From Reticulitermes speratus (lineage: Eukaryota; Arthropoda; Insecta; Blattodea; Rhinotermitidae): a DNA stretch of 64,000 nucleotides. Location of the stretch: contig JAJKFL010000005.1 of NCBI GenBank assembly GCA_021186555.1, positions 56,532,635-56,596,634 of the forward strand. The letters run 5' to 3'. The notes below the pieces were generated by a model. The model did not search any database. It was given only the letters and a program-made list of their open reading frames with translations, and had not been told where the DNA came from. Below are positions 56,701 to 64,000 of this stretch, in pieces. Made by a program: the position numbers and the translations under genes. How positions within the stretch are numbered: the first letter of the stretch is position 1; every line of letters begins with the position of its first letter.

Positions 56701-58809
56701 TGGCTAGTCGGGGAGTATCTGTACAGGAACATTATTTTATCTGACCAATATCATTTGTCACTTCCAGCTGACTTCCTTATTGTATGAACTACATCTGATT
56801 CAGTGGCTGCCCACATGCTTTGTAGTAGTAGCAGGAAGTGACAAATGATATGGATCAGATAAAATAATGACCTTGTATCATGTGGTGACAGCGATGAACC
56901 ATCTAGATCTGTAATGCTAGGTAGTGAGTGGGTGTGTGCATGAATTCCATACACACATGTGTAAATTCATCAAAGAAAGTACACCCATTATCTTGTGTTC
57001 TGTAAGACTAACGGTTTGTCAGTCATATGATCCTGCATTCTTTTAAAGAAAGAAACTCATTATATTTGCATATAATTTCTGCCATTGGAATCTTCTGTTT
57101 AAGTATGTCATAGTATGCACAAAAGTAATGTCATAAAATTCATGCAGAAAGTAAAGGCACAGTTGTCCGGCATATAAAGGGAGCGGAGGTATAGCTTTAC
57201 TCACTAATAACGTCAGCACAAGATGGGATTGAGTGGTCAGCTTCACACCCTGGCCACTTTACCTGCAGGGAAAGAACCCCCAATACCCATTGAATAGGAG
57301 GCTTGGCGGGCTGCAGCGTTGGTCTGGACGTTTTGGAGAAGAGACAAACTTTCCTCAGCCAGGAATCAAACCCTAGACCACCAAGCCCATTGCCTAGTCA
57401 CTGTACCGACTGAGCTATCATAGCTCCCAATGTGTGTGTCAAAAAGCGAATAGAACATAAAAGTCTCCATTCTGAAAAATTAACTTAATGACTGATCTTA
57501 ACTAATTTCTGGGTAGATGGTGTATTATTTTCAAGTTTTACAGTTTGATCAGGTGATCACTTTATGACTTGTGTGTTACAGTTTTTTGTATAAGGTGTTT
57601 TAAGTTCTTATTTGATCCAGAATTTAGTCAAAGTGACAACAGGATGTGGAGTAAGTCAAGTATCTGTTCTTCCAAGATTGCACTACTTGAAATGTATTCA
57701 TTATTTTTTGTATGCTTTTATGTAGTATTTGGAGAGTAATATACCGGGTGTTTATGCTGGTGGTGACAATGCGTACGCACCTATACTTGACACTACTGCT
57801 TGCATTGGACACTGGCAGTTGGCACAGTACCATGGACGTATCGCAGCACTGAACATGGTGGGCAAACAGACAGAAATACAGACTGTTCCATTTTTCTGGA
57901 CCATGCTTTTTGGAAAAGGTGTTCGGTTCGCAGGTACAGTATTCAACAACCCTACCAACTTCTGTTGACCAACACTGTAATGTATGGCAACCATTTTAAA
58001 GTTTTCATGGATTTTTGGACGCAACATTCCCGTCTACTGTTGATATATACAAATATGGCACATAGTGCTAGTTACTAGGTCCACCAGTGAAAGTTTGGTA
58101 CTCATATTATTGGATGCCTGTATACACCTACACATACACAGATGCACACATATTCACTGACGTTGAGTTGCCTTGAAACTGATGAGTTTTTTTAACAATA
58201 TCTTTTTAACGGTGTTAACTACATTGAGTTTTTAGCCATTTGTGACATTGTTTTAGCTTAAATTCTGTTAATGTACAAACTACTCTCATTCAGTCACATA
58301 TGTAAACCTTCAATACTTCCGTTTTTATTAGTTAACTCCATCATAATGGCGCAGATAGGCCGAAACATCGAGTACACTGAAGGTAGTTGTGCAGTCCCAG
58401 CAGCAGTGTACATATTTGATTTTAATTTCATGATTGATTAAGGATATGTACAGTAGAAATGTACCATTACAAGGTTTTCTAACTTGTTTTATGTAGTTGC
58501 AGGAAAAATAAAATAGTGTCATTACTTTTGATTGATTTTAATTTTAATATGGTGAATGTGAATAGTTGTACTGAGGAGTGGTGTCTGTTTTTAGGATATG
58601 CGCCGAAGTTTGATGAAGTTGTGATTGCTGGCAGTGTGAAGGACCTGAATTTTGTGGCACATTATATTGTTGGTGACCGAGTGGCCGCCGTTGCGACTGT
58701 TGGAAGTGATCCTGTTGCAGCCAAATTTGCTGAACTGATATCCACAGGAAAACAGCTTCTCAAGTCAGATCTGCAGCCAGACGCACTGGCCTGGACAGGG
58801 AAATTCTGA
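47771..58809 (+). CDS. AIFM3: AIFM3-like Rieske/FAD oxidoreductase, nine exons, 534 aa
   Basis: Coding exons: 47771-47838, 48398-48573, 49664-49840, 51452-51618, 53380-53504, 54646-54779, 56079-56413, 57726-57933, 58595-58809. All boundaries are GT/AG and the phases join without a break. The N-terminal Rieske [2Fe-2S] domain carries C51-T-H53 and C70-P-W-H73, four cluster ligands. The FAD-binding loop is VVVGGGPAGA (136-145), the NAD(P)H-binding loop GASFVG (278-283) and the second FAD motif AGGD (405-408). The C-terminal reductase domain ends ALAWTGKF. This order is that of apoptosis-inducing factor 3 (AIFM3/AIFL), a mitochondrial-associated NAD(P)H oxidoreductase family. Human AIFM3 is about 605 aa; the extra N-terminus is absent here. 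An acceptor (TTTTACAG) lies just before the ATG, so a 5' UTR exon is upstream. Introns are full of SINEs, fold-back elements and arrays. Confidence 0.95.
48612..48680 (-). mobile_element. SINE family A fragment in AIFM3 intron 2
   Basis: GTGCACACCACGAAGGCATA and GGGGGAGTAGAAGTATAGCT are the 3' body of family A in minus orientation. Short and truncated. Confidence 0.5.
49303..49599 (+). mobile_element. SINE family A in AIFM3 intron 2
   Basis: Head AGAACCAAGGTAGCTCAATG, B box GGATTCAATTCCTGG, body CCCAGACTGGCTCTGGGGCC, end GGAAAACTTTACC. It sits 65 bases before the exon 3 acceptor. No clear duplication. Confidence 0.75.
49905..50040. mobile_element. Fold-back relic in AIFM3 intron 3
   Basis: GTGTTGTTGGGTGAGTAGTT, GGCGTTTTGAAGGGTCATAG and an inverted AGTGCCTTCAGAACGC, CTCAGTGTCACAGCATAACA, then CCCAGAAGAG. 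The core is decayed (TTTTGAAGG and CTTCAGAACGC). Confidence 0.5.
50297..50490 (-). mobile_element. SINE family A, partial, AIFM3 intron 3
   Basis: Minus-strand copy: TCCCTGTGCAGGCCATGCAA, GGGGGAGTGGAGGTAATGCT, CCCCTGGCTGTTTATCCCTG. The tRNA-like head is lost. Confidence 0.65.
50515..50732. mobile_element. Fold-back element with hammerhead-like module, AIFM3 intron 3
   Basis: Arms TTTTATTTCAATCCAACAAA...CTACACTTTCTTTCAATGAT and complement. On the minus strand, 50648-50609 reads CTGAGGATGGCACAAGGTG, TGCCAAAACATATGTAGGG. The likely duplication is TCCGTATAAATTTT / TCCATAGAAATTTT (12 of 14). The left end has ACCGTGCATTTT. Confidence 0.7.
50955..51385. repeat. 30-bp minisatellite in AIFM3 intron 3, about 14 copies
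   Basis: Unit TGTGCTAGTTACTGGCATTA... (30 bp), nearly invariant (ACTGG/ATTGG/ACTTG). It ends 66 bases before the exon 4 acceptor. Confidence 0.95.
51705..51925. mobile_element. Fold-back element, AIFM3 intron 4
   Basis: Inverted arms GCGTTTTGGGGGACCTTCCT and the CCTGAAGATGGAGGGAGCAT side, then CGAAACGTCGGTAACAAATC, CACGGTGTCATGTCCCAGAA. Same family as 24928 and 60865. Confidence 0.65.
51807..51850 (+). ncRNA. Hammerhead-like core (candidate) in AIFM3 intron 4
   Basis: Plus strand: TATC, CTGAAGA, T, GGAGGGAGCATGCTCCTCC, GAAACGTC, GGTA. TATC/GGTA gives a 4-bp stem I with one G-U pair, GGAGG...CCTCC is stem II, and ACGU is the palindrome. It lies in the sense strand of the AIFM3 pre-mRNA. The same extra U is present. 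Confidence 0.4.
51990..53190. repeat. 55-bp minisatellite in AIFM3 intron 4, about 22 copies
   Basis: Unit GAGACTGTCCTGTGTGCAGC... (55 bp). The only common variant is GTCCTG versus GTGCTG; GTGCTG occurs at both ends, GTCCTG in the middle. Confidence 0.96.
53597..53765 (-). mobile_element. SINE family D fragment, AIFM3 intron 5
   Basis: Minus copy sharing AATATGGAGCATTGGAATGA, GGGGGAAAACTGAAGTACCG and CCACCACAAATCCCACATGA with family D (10105-10378). Confidence 0.65.
53766..54329. other. AIFM3 intron 5, unassigned part
   Basis: Contains a CTTCTTCTCCTCC/CTTTCTTTC pyrimidine tract (53865-53912). No element or exon recognised. Confidence 0.35.
54330..54645. repeat. 63-bp minisatellite ending at the AIFM3 exon 6 acceptor, 5 copies
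   Basis: Unit AAATATGATACACTCTGTTT... (63 bp). The last copy's CTCTGTTTGTTCTGCAG is the actual 3' splice site of exon 6 (AG at 54644-54645). Upstream copies read TGCATTG at the same place, so their tract lacks AG there, but each has CTCAGGG some bases later. Confidence 0.95.
54780..56078. other. AIFM3 intron 6, mostly unassigned
   Basis: Near 55125-55165 the minus strand has CTCCCTGCAGATGGCC...GCAAAACATGTTGGAGG, a decayed relative of the hammerhead-like module. Otherwise AT-rich with no gene. The 56027-56078 part precedes exon 7. Confidence 0.4.
56466..56733. mobile_element. MITE-like element in AIFM3 intron 7
   Basis: CCCTGACTTATGACCAACTG, AAGTTACGACC at the left and CTTACGAGCAATTCAAGTTA, GTCGGGGAGTATCTGTAC at the right resemble the ends of Tigger-like MITEs (compare 24848-25516). 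No ORF. Confidence 0.4.
56729..56870. mobile_element. Short inverted-repeat MITE in AIFM3 intron 7
   Basis: CATTATTTTATCTGACC...ATATCATTTGTCACTTCC is mirrored by GGAAGTGACAAATGATATGG and ATCAGATAAAATAATG. Diverged relatives are at 48935-49075 and 15817-15910. Confidence 0.65.
57163..57432 (-). mobile_element. SINE family A, AIFM3 intron 7
   Basis: On the minus strand, GAGCTATGATAGCTCAGTCG is the head, CTAGGGTTTGATTCC the B box and CAATGGGTATTGGGGGTTCT the body. The 3' tail is eroded. Confidence 0.78.
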
Positions 58810-58902
58810 GACGTCATAAGTACCAGTACCAAGCAGTATTTTATTATCACAGCAACTCTCAGAGGTTTGAGTATGTTCCTATGTACACTGCATTTTACAA
58901 AA

Positions 58903-58908
58903 AATAAA
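58903..58908 (+). terminator. Polyadenylation signal of AIFM3
   Basis: AATAAA lies 94 bases after the stop codon and is followed by TATAGTTGTGTAAAGTGTTG, a GT-rich downstream region. Confidence 0.7.
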
Positions 58909-58983
58909 AATATAGTTGTGTAAAGTGTTGCATGAATTGTGAGTTTAATGTGCATTAAGCACATTATTGTCTTATGCATATAC

Positions 58984-59161
58984 AGCAAAACCTCAATTTA
59001 ATGTTCCTGCATTTAGTGAAATCCCAGATTTAGTGATGATTTTTTTTGTGTCCTGACAATAGCTCCATATAAACAATAAACCTCCATTTAATGAATACCT
59101 CGATTTAGTGAAATTTATTCTAATCCCCCAGCAATTCATTAAATAGGGGTTTTACTGTATT
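58984..59161. mobile_element. Tigger/pogo-like MITE
   Basis: Left end CAGCAAAACCTCAATTTAAT and right end ATTAAATAGGGGTTTTACTG are inverted. The inner CATTTAGTGAAATCCC / GATTTAGTGAAATTTA is repeated. No ORF. Confidence 0.6.
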
Positions 59162-59315
59162 TACAGTTTGAGCAACCACCATTAGCAGTGTAACAGTATA
59201 CTAAGTTTACATTTAAAATTGTGCATCATTTATGTTTACAATATATATATATATATATATGTTATGTAGAATACAGGGATATGCATTAAACCTGTTGGAA
59301 CTGTGACCATCTTCA

Positions 59316-59555
59316 GTCTGTTATGCATAGAATAGAGTACACTGACGTTCTGTTTATGGTACAGTCTGTTATGCACAGAACTAGCAGTACACTGACGTTC
59401 TGTTTATGGTACAGTCTGTTATGCACAGAACACAGTACACTGACGTTCTGTATATAATGTGTACAGTCTGTTATGCACAGAACACAGTACACTGACGTTC
59501 TGTTTATGGTACAGTCTGTTATGCACAGAACACAGTACACTGACGTTCTGTGGTA
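59316..59555. repeat. 48-bp minisatellite, 5 copies
   Basis: Unit ACAGTCTGTTATGCACAGAA... (48 bp) with small indels (CTAGCAGTAC, TATATAATGTGT). Confidence 0.92.
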
Positions 59556-59687
59556 CAAATCTTAATGCAGCAGAACACATACTGAAGTTTAAAATTGGGA
59601 CGTGAACAATATATCAAATTGTTTCAACGTTGCAGACCGCTCTGTAGGGAATTGTACTGAAACAGGAAACTGGTTTTATTGATATTA

Positions 59688-59856
59688 TGCAGTAGAACGC
59701 TGTTAAGAAGTCTTTCAAGGGACCAGGGATTTGGGACTTCTTAAGTGGGAAGACTTATTAAGAGGAAAGCTTATTAAAAGCAATAGGATTTCGGGACTTT
59801 AAAAATCAGACTTCTTTACAGCGGAAAACTTCTTATGCGGGTTCTACTGTATTTGA
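59688..59856. mobile_element. Tigger/pogo-like MITE
   Basis: GCAGTAGAACGCTGTTAAGA at the left and GCGGGTTCTACTGT at the right are inverted. Internal AAGACTTATTAAGAGGAAAG. Confidence 0.6.
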
Positions 59857-60045
59857 ATGCAACAGTTGATTATTCTATATTCTGCTAAATAGATTCATCT
59901 GTCAGTGAAATGCCAAATTCCTTATTCCTTATGTTAGTCAGTGCTTACATTTTTTCTACTTTTACTTTGCTCAAAATATTATGTTATTAGGTTTTGGTCT
60001 GAAGAGCTATATACAGTTAGCCTGGAATTGGTGAGACTGCTTAAA

Positions 60046-60545
60046 GTACAGTCGAACTTGGTTATAACATTATTGAAAGGACTGAATAAATTGTGTCGTA
60101 AACGAGTGTCGCTCTAAGCAAGGTGCATGGCAAGTGACGGAAAAATATTTCAAGACAAAATACTGGCCTGTAGGCATATTACTTATTACGCTATCTTTTT
60201 GGAATTCTGCGAACGTGTCTGAAAAGTAGAGGGCAACGTCGTGCACAAAGTGAATTACCGTTGTTACTGTCATTTTCTAGGCCTGGAATTCATATAGCTT
60301 GCAGAGAGAGTAGAAGGCTTCCATTCTCAAGGACAAGGAGATGGCTGATTTCTCAAAGTAGCCCACTTCTTGACAAATTATGTTGGAACCGATGACTGTA
60401 AATGTCATTATATCCGAGGTAGATGCTCTTATGAATGTTGCACTAAGTAAGAACTTGGGGAATTAGTTGGTACCACAGAATGTATAATGCTACAGCCAAG
60501 CTGCGACACAAACTGAGGTCATTATAACAGAGTTCAGCTGTGTGT
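60046..60545. mobile_element. Probable Tigger/pogo-like MITE
   Basis: Left end TACAGTCGAACTTGGTTATA is inverted at ATTATAACAGAGTTCAGCTG (60521-60540). GTCGTAAACGAGTGTCGCTC is an inner phrase. No transposase. Confidence 0.5.
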
Positions 60546-60864
60546 TAGCATAGATATTGAAAATCATATTGCGTGGACAAGATATACGTTGTTCGAAGAA
60601 ACTGAGCAATGCAGTATTAATAATACTTGCAAATGAAAATGACATTTATAGTATTCGTGATAACACACAGATGATGGTCACATGATGGCATGACAGGGTG
60701 GCACCACATAAATAATGTTTAAAAATGTGGCTCCTGCCTCCTAAAAAAACTCCCGTTAGCAAACATTAGCAATCAGAGAGGATCAAGAATTCAGTGACAG
60801 AGATTTGACATTCTGACAGTGTTGCTCAAGTCTTATGAGGGGTGACACTGTTGCAGTGGATGAG

Positions 60865-61000
60865 TAATGTCTTGCGTTTTGAAGGATCATAGCGCCTTCA
60901 TTAGTAGGGTCAAGCAGTGCAAGAATGCACTATGATCATTCAGAACATGTGGAACTATCCAGTGACAAAGCATCATATCCCAGAAGACTGGAACCTTCAA
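60865..61000. mobile_element. Fold-back relic
   Basis: GCGTTTTGAAGGATCATAGC, GCCTTCATTAGTAGGGTCAA, then TATGATCATTCAGAACATG and CATCATATCCCAGAAGACTG. Same family as 49905 and 51705. Confidence 0.5.
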
Positions 61001-61774
61001 TCCAAAAACCATTCTTATGTCAGAACTCGACCCATAATATAAAGCTATCGACTGTTACAGTTACCGGTGTCAGGTTTTGCTTAGTTTGCACATGAAGTAT
61101 TACGTGAACTCACTACTAACCTACTTTTTTTCAGCAACTTTTGTATACCTTTGAGATGATCACGTTATATATATACATGCTCATTTATATAGGCACAAGA
61201 CTTTAATTGTGTTCAACTTGTGATAGCTAAGAACAGGTTGTGATTTAGCCAGTGTTCCATGTATCACAATACGAAACTTCATTTGGCAAGAGACATATAC
61301 AGTTTTCTTGGACTTTGTTGAGACTTTCACATCGCACAAATTCACTGAAACATTCTTGAGCCTATCAGCCACATCATAGCTGGGTCAAAATCAACATTTT
61401 GGAGACCTCTGCTGTTCCCTTCATTAGGGTCAGTGTGGTAAGGACGAGCTGATCAGAACCAACCACAGAACAAACAAAGCCATATCTGCATACTGAAGCC
61501 ATTGCTGGGCTCGTGATATGGAAACGTTATGATTGCAACTGGGATTGTACTTACGCTAACAGGTTTTCCATCGTGGTCGAGGGCCTCGAAGTGGTTAGAC
61601 TAAGACCTTGCGCTGCAAGTGGCAATATAGCCTTTTGAGGGGAACAAAATGTGGTTGGATGGCTTTCTGAGGCTTGAATGCAGGGGGGATAAACTGTTCA
61701 TCCTGTTCGTGCCAGGGCGGTTGCATGAGCGGACGGCATTGTGACCCGTGTGGGGCGTCACTGTGGTGAGGGCT
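61001..61774. other. Unassigned stretch
   Basis: No gene, SINE or tandem repeat recognised. Confidence 0.3.
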
Positions 61775-62836
61775 CCGTGACTAGAGGGGATGTCGGCCAC
61801 ACACCATCTTTAAATTGTACCTGCGTGACTGGAGGGAATGTAGGCCACACACCATCTTTGAATTGTACCCTGCGTGACTGGAGGGGATGTCGGCCCCACA
61901 CCATCTTTGAATTGTACCCTGCGTGACTGGAGGGGATGTCGGCCCCACACCATCTTTGAATTGTACCCTCCGTGACTGGAGGGAATGTAGGCCACACACA
62001 TCTGATTGTACCTGCGTGACGGAGGGATGTCGGCCCACACCATCTTTGAATTGTACCCTCGTGACTGGAGGGGATGTCGGCCCCACACCATCTTTGAATG
62101 TACCTGGTGATGGAGGAATGTAGGCACACCCTTTGAATGTACCTGGTGACTGGAAGGATGCGGCCCACCTCTTGAATTGTACCCTCGGATGAGGATGTCG
62201 GCCCACACCATCTTTGAATTGTACCTCCGTGACTGGAGGAATGTAGGCACACCTCTGATGTACCTCGGACTGGAGGGAGTCGGCCCACCCATCTTGAATG
62301 TACCTCCGTGACTGGAGGGAGTCGGCCACACACCATCTTTGAATTGTACCCTGCGTGACTGGAGGGATGTCGGCCCACACCACTTATTTACCTCTGTACT
62401 GAAAGGTTCGCCCACACATTTGATTGTACCCTCCGTGACTGGAGGGGATGTCGGCCACACACCATCTTTGAATTGTACCCTCCGTGACTGGAGGGAATGT
62501 AGGCCCACACCATCTTTGAATTGTACCTCTGACTGAAGGATGTCGGCCACATCATTTGATTGTACCTCGTGATGGAGGGGATGTCGCAACACCCCTTGAA
62601 TGTACCCGTCTGGAGGAATTAGCCAACACCATCTTTGAATGTACCCTCTGTGACTGGAGGGGATGTCGGCCACACACCATCTTTAATTGTACCCTGCGTG
62701 ACTGAGGGATGTCGGCCACACACCATCTTTAAATTGTACCCTGCATGACTGGAGGGATGTCGGCCACACACCATCTTTAAATTGTACCCTCCGTGACTGG
62801 AGGGATGTCGCCACACCATCTTTAAATTGTACCCTT
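61775..62836. repeat. 49-bp minisatellite with error-like degradation
   Basis: Unit CGTGACTGGAGGGGATGTCG... (49 bp), about 22 copies. Outer units (61775-61980, 62420-62520, 62640-62830) agree well. Units at 62000-62410 and 62525-62640 have many scattered 1-4 base losses, mostly in G or C runs. Confidence 0.92.
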
Positions 62837-63580
62837 GCATTTGTCTTATAACTGAGGAAGTCATATGTCAAGGAACTGCCAGTTGCCAACATGTATGTGC
62901 GGTGTGTGTTTCAGTTCACCATGAGGTGCCTCTTTCCATTTGGTCTGCTAATCACCAGTAAGGTGGAACAAACTTGAGCTGTCACCCATTCTCTTTTATT
63001 CTGGTCCCTTGTAGCTTAACCTGGAGTGCCGTCCTTCATTGGTTAATTAGTTTTAGTCGTGCAGTTCTGCTTGTTCCATTTGGGCCTTTCTTTACTTTTG
63101 TCTGGTTGCTGTAGAAGTCTTGATTTTGGGTTCCAAGTTGGACTGAATTTGAAACTTCCTTCTGTGTTGAATGTTGAATTTTAAGCCAGCTGTGATACAG
63201 CTGATAGCCCCAGAACATTTCAGTTTTGTTTACTCACAGTTTTGCTGCTACCATACTCGAGTGTCAATGGCAGCTAATTCACAAATAAAGTTTCATAAGT
63301 GTATCATTTTCTTGTGAAAGCACACAAGTGAATGTGTCAAGACACAAAGGTCAGGGTGACTTACCTTTCAAAAGTATCCAGTCACCCTGTATTATAACTG
63401 TGACTGACTTGTTACACAGACTGCGTGCAGTTTTAAGTATGCACTACATTTCAGTTAAACACGAAGCACAGCCTTGTTTTTAGCACTGTAAAATATTAAG
63501 TTAGAAATGTCTTGATGCGTGAGGAACGCTTTCATAACGCAAAAGTTAATCGCATTGAGATCATATGTATTCATGTACTG
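62837..63580. other. Unassigned stretch
   Basis: No gene or repeat recognised. Two AATAAA-like strings are present (63284, AATAAAG) but nothing upstream supports a transcript. Confidence 0.3.
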
Positions 63581-63581
63581 T

Positions 63582-64000
63582 AGACCATCGAATTAACGGA
63601 CCGCTTATTTACGGATTTCGGAAATAATGGACGGAATCTGTTGGTTCAAGAATTTTTATCTGCAATGGGAGTATGTGAAATTAGCGGTCTTGACGTTAAT
63701 TAGCGAAGCGACCGCTACGTGGCGGACACAGATGTGCACTCAGTCCTACTAGACGATCTGTGGCTCAGTCTTTACTGACACTTGCGTGGAGGTAGTAGTG
63801 TATTGCTGTTTTCATAACCCAGATCGTAGATTTACTATATTTATCTGGAATTTATTAAATTTCAATTAACGATGGCTGCAAAGTGATAGTTCTAACAGAA
63901 CAGTTGTGTACAGTATTATGTGTGTGCATTAGTGTTATATGTACAGTACTGTATTACTGTTTTCACGACTTTTTAGGATATATATATATAATTTGGAAGT
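63582..64000 (+). mobile_element. 5' end of a Tigger/pogo-like element, cut by window end
   Basis: ACTGTAGACCATCGAATTAA, CGGACCGCTTATTTACGGAT resembles pogo/Tigger termini, followed by a long leader and ATGGCTGCAAAG then TGA at 63869-63884, so the first frame is closed early. The element probably continues past 64000. Confidence 0.45.

Noticed and set aside
61758..62673. Minus-strand frames of 200-287 residues
   Set aside because: Array artefact in the 49-bp repeat, with frame changes caused by its many indels.

Overview
This window is eukaryotic nuclear DNA. Its genes have spliced exons with GT/AG boundaries and AATAAA signals, and there are many tRNA-headed SINEs, decayed non-LTR retrotransposons, hAT, mariner-like and Tigger/pogo-like DNA elements, and no operon structure. 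The protein-coding content (MADF-BESS regulator, secreted LRR protein, an AIFM3-type Rieske/FAD reductase) and the transposon set point to an insect. A large-genome insect such as a cockroach or other blattodean is my best guess, from remembered similarity of the repeat families only.

Three genes can be supported. (1) Minus strand, 12482-13267: a secreted leucine-rich-repeat protein with signal peptide, cysteine caps and about six LRRs. (2) Minus strand, 25556-30654: a three-exon MADF-BESS protein of 278 aa, assembled here with matching splice phases. (3) Plus strand, 47771-58809: a complete nine-exon AIFM3-like protein of 534 aa with an N-terminal Rieske [2Fe-2S] domain and a two-nucleotide-binding-domain oxidoreductase, followed by a polyadenylation signal. 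The genes are functionally unrelated. They are islands in repeat-rich DNA, and their introns carry SINEs, fold-back elements and minisatellites.

The striking property is tandem-repeat load. About twenty unrelated minisatellites (units mostly 22-63 bp, one of 114 bp) cover roughly 20 kb, about 31% of the window. They create long spurious open frames. Several touch functional sequence: a 42-bp array reiterates the first 14 codons of the LRR signal peptide, a 63-bp array contains the polypyrimidine tract of AIFM3 exon 6, a 49-bp duplication copies the splice donor of MADF exon 1, a 45-bp array lies inside a hAT transposase relic, and a 49-bp array sits in the 3' region of a retrotransposon.

A second theme is a dispersed set of fold-back elements carrying a module of the form CTGAAGA - hairpin - GAAAC - short palindrome. 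Read as RNA this resembles the hammerhead ribozyme core (CUGANGA...GAAA), with one extra base before stem II. Some of these elements are flanked by 11-14 bp target-site duplications, which suggests a retro-mobilised, Penelope- or retrozyme-like origin rather than ordinary cut-and-paste MITEs.

Layout: 0-12 kb repeats, a hAT relic and SINEs; 12-14.5 kb LRR gene and its array; 14.6-25 kb DNA-element and retrotransposon relics, SINEs and arrays; 25-31 kb MADF-BESS gene; 31-46 kb arrays, SINEs, Tigger-like and fold-back elements; 47-59 kb AIFM3; 59-64 kb Tigger-like MITEs and a degraded array.
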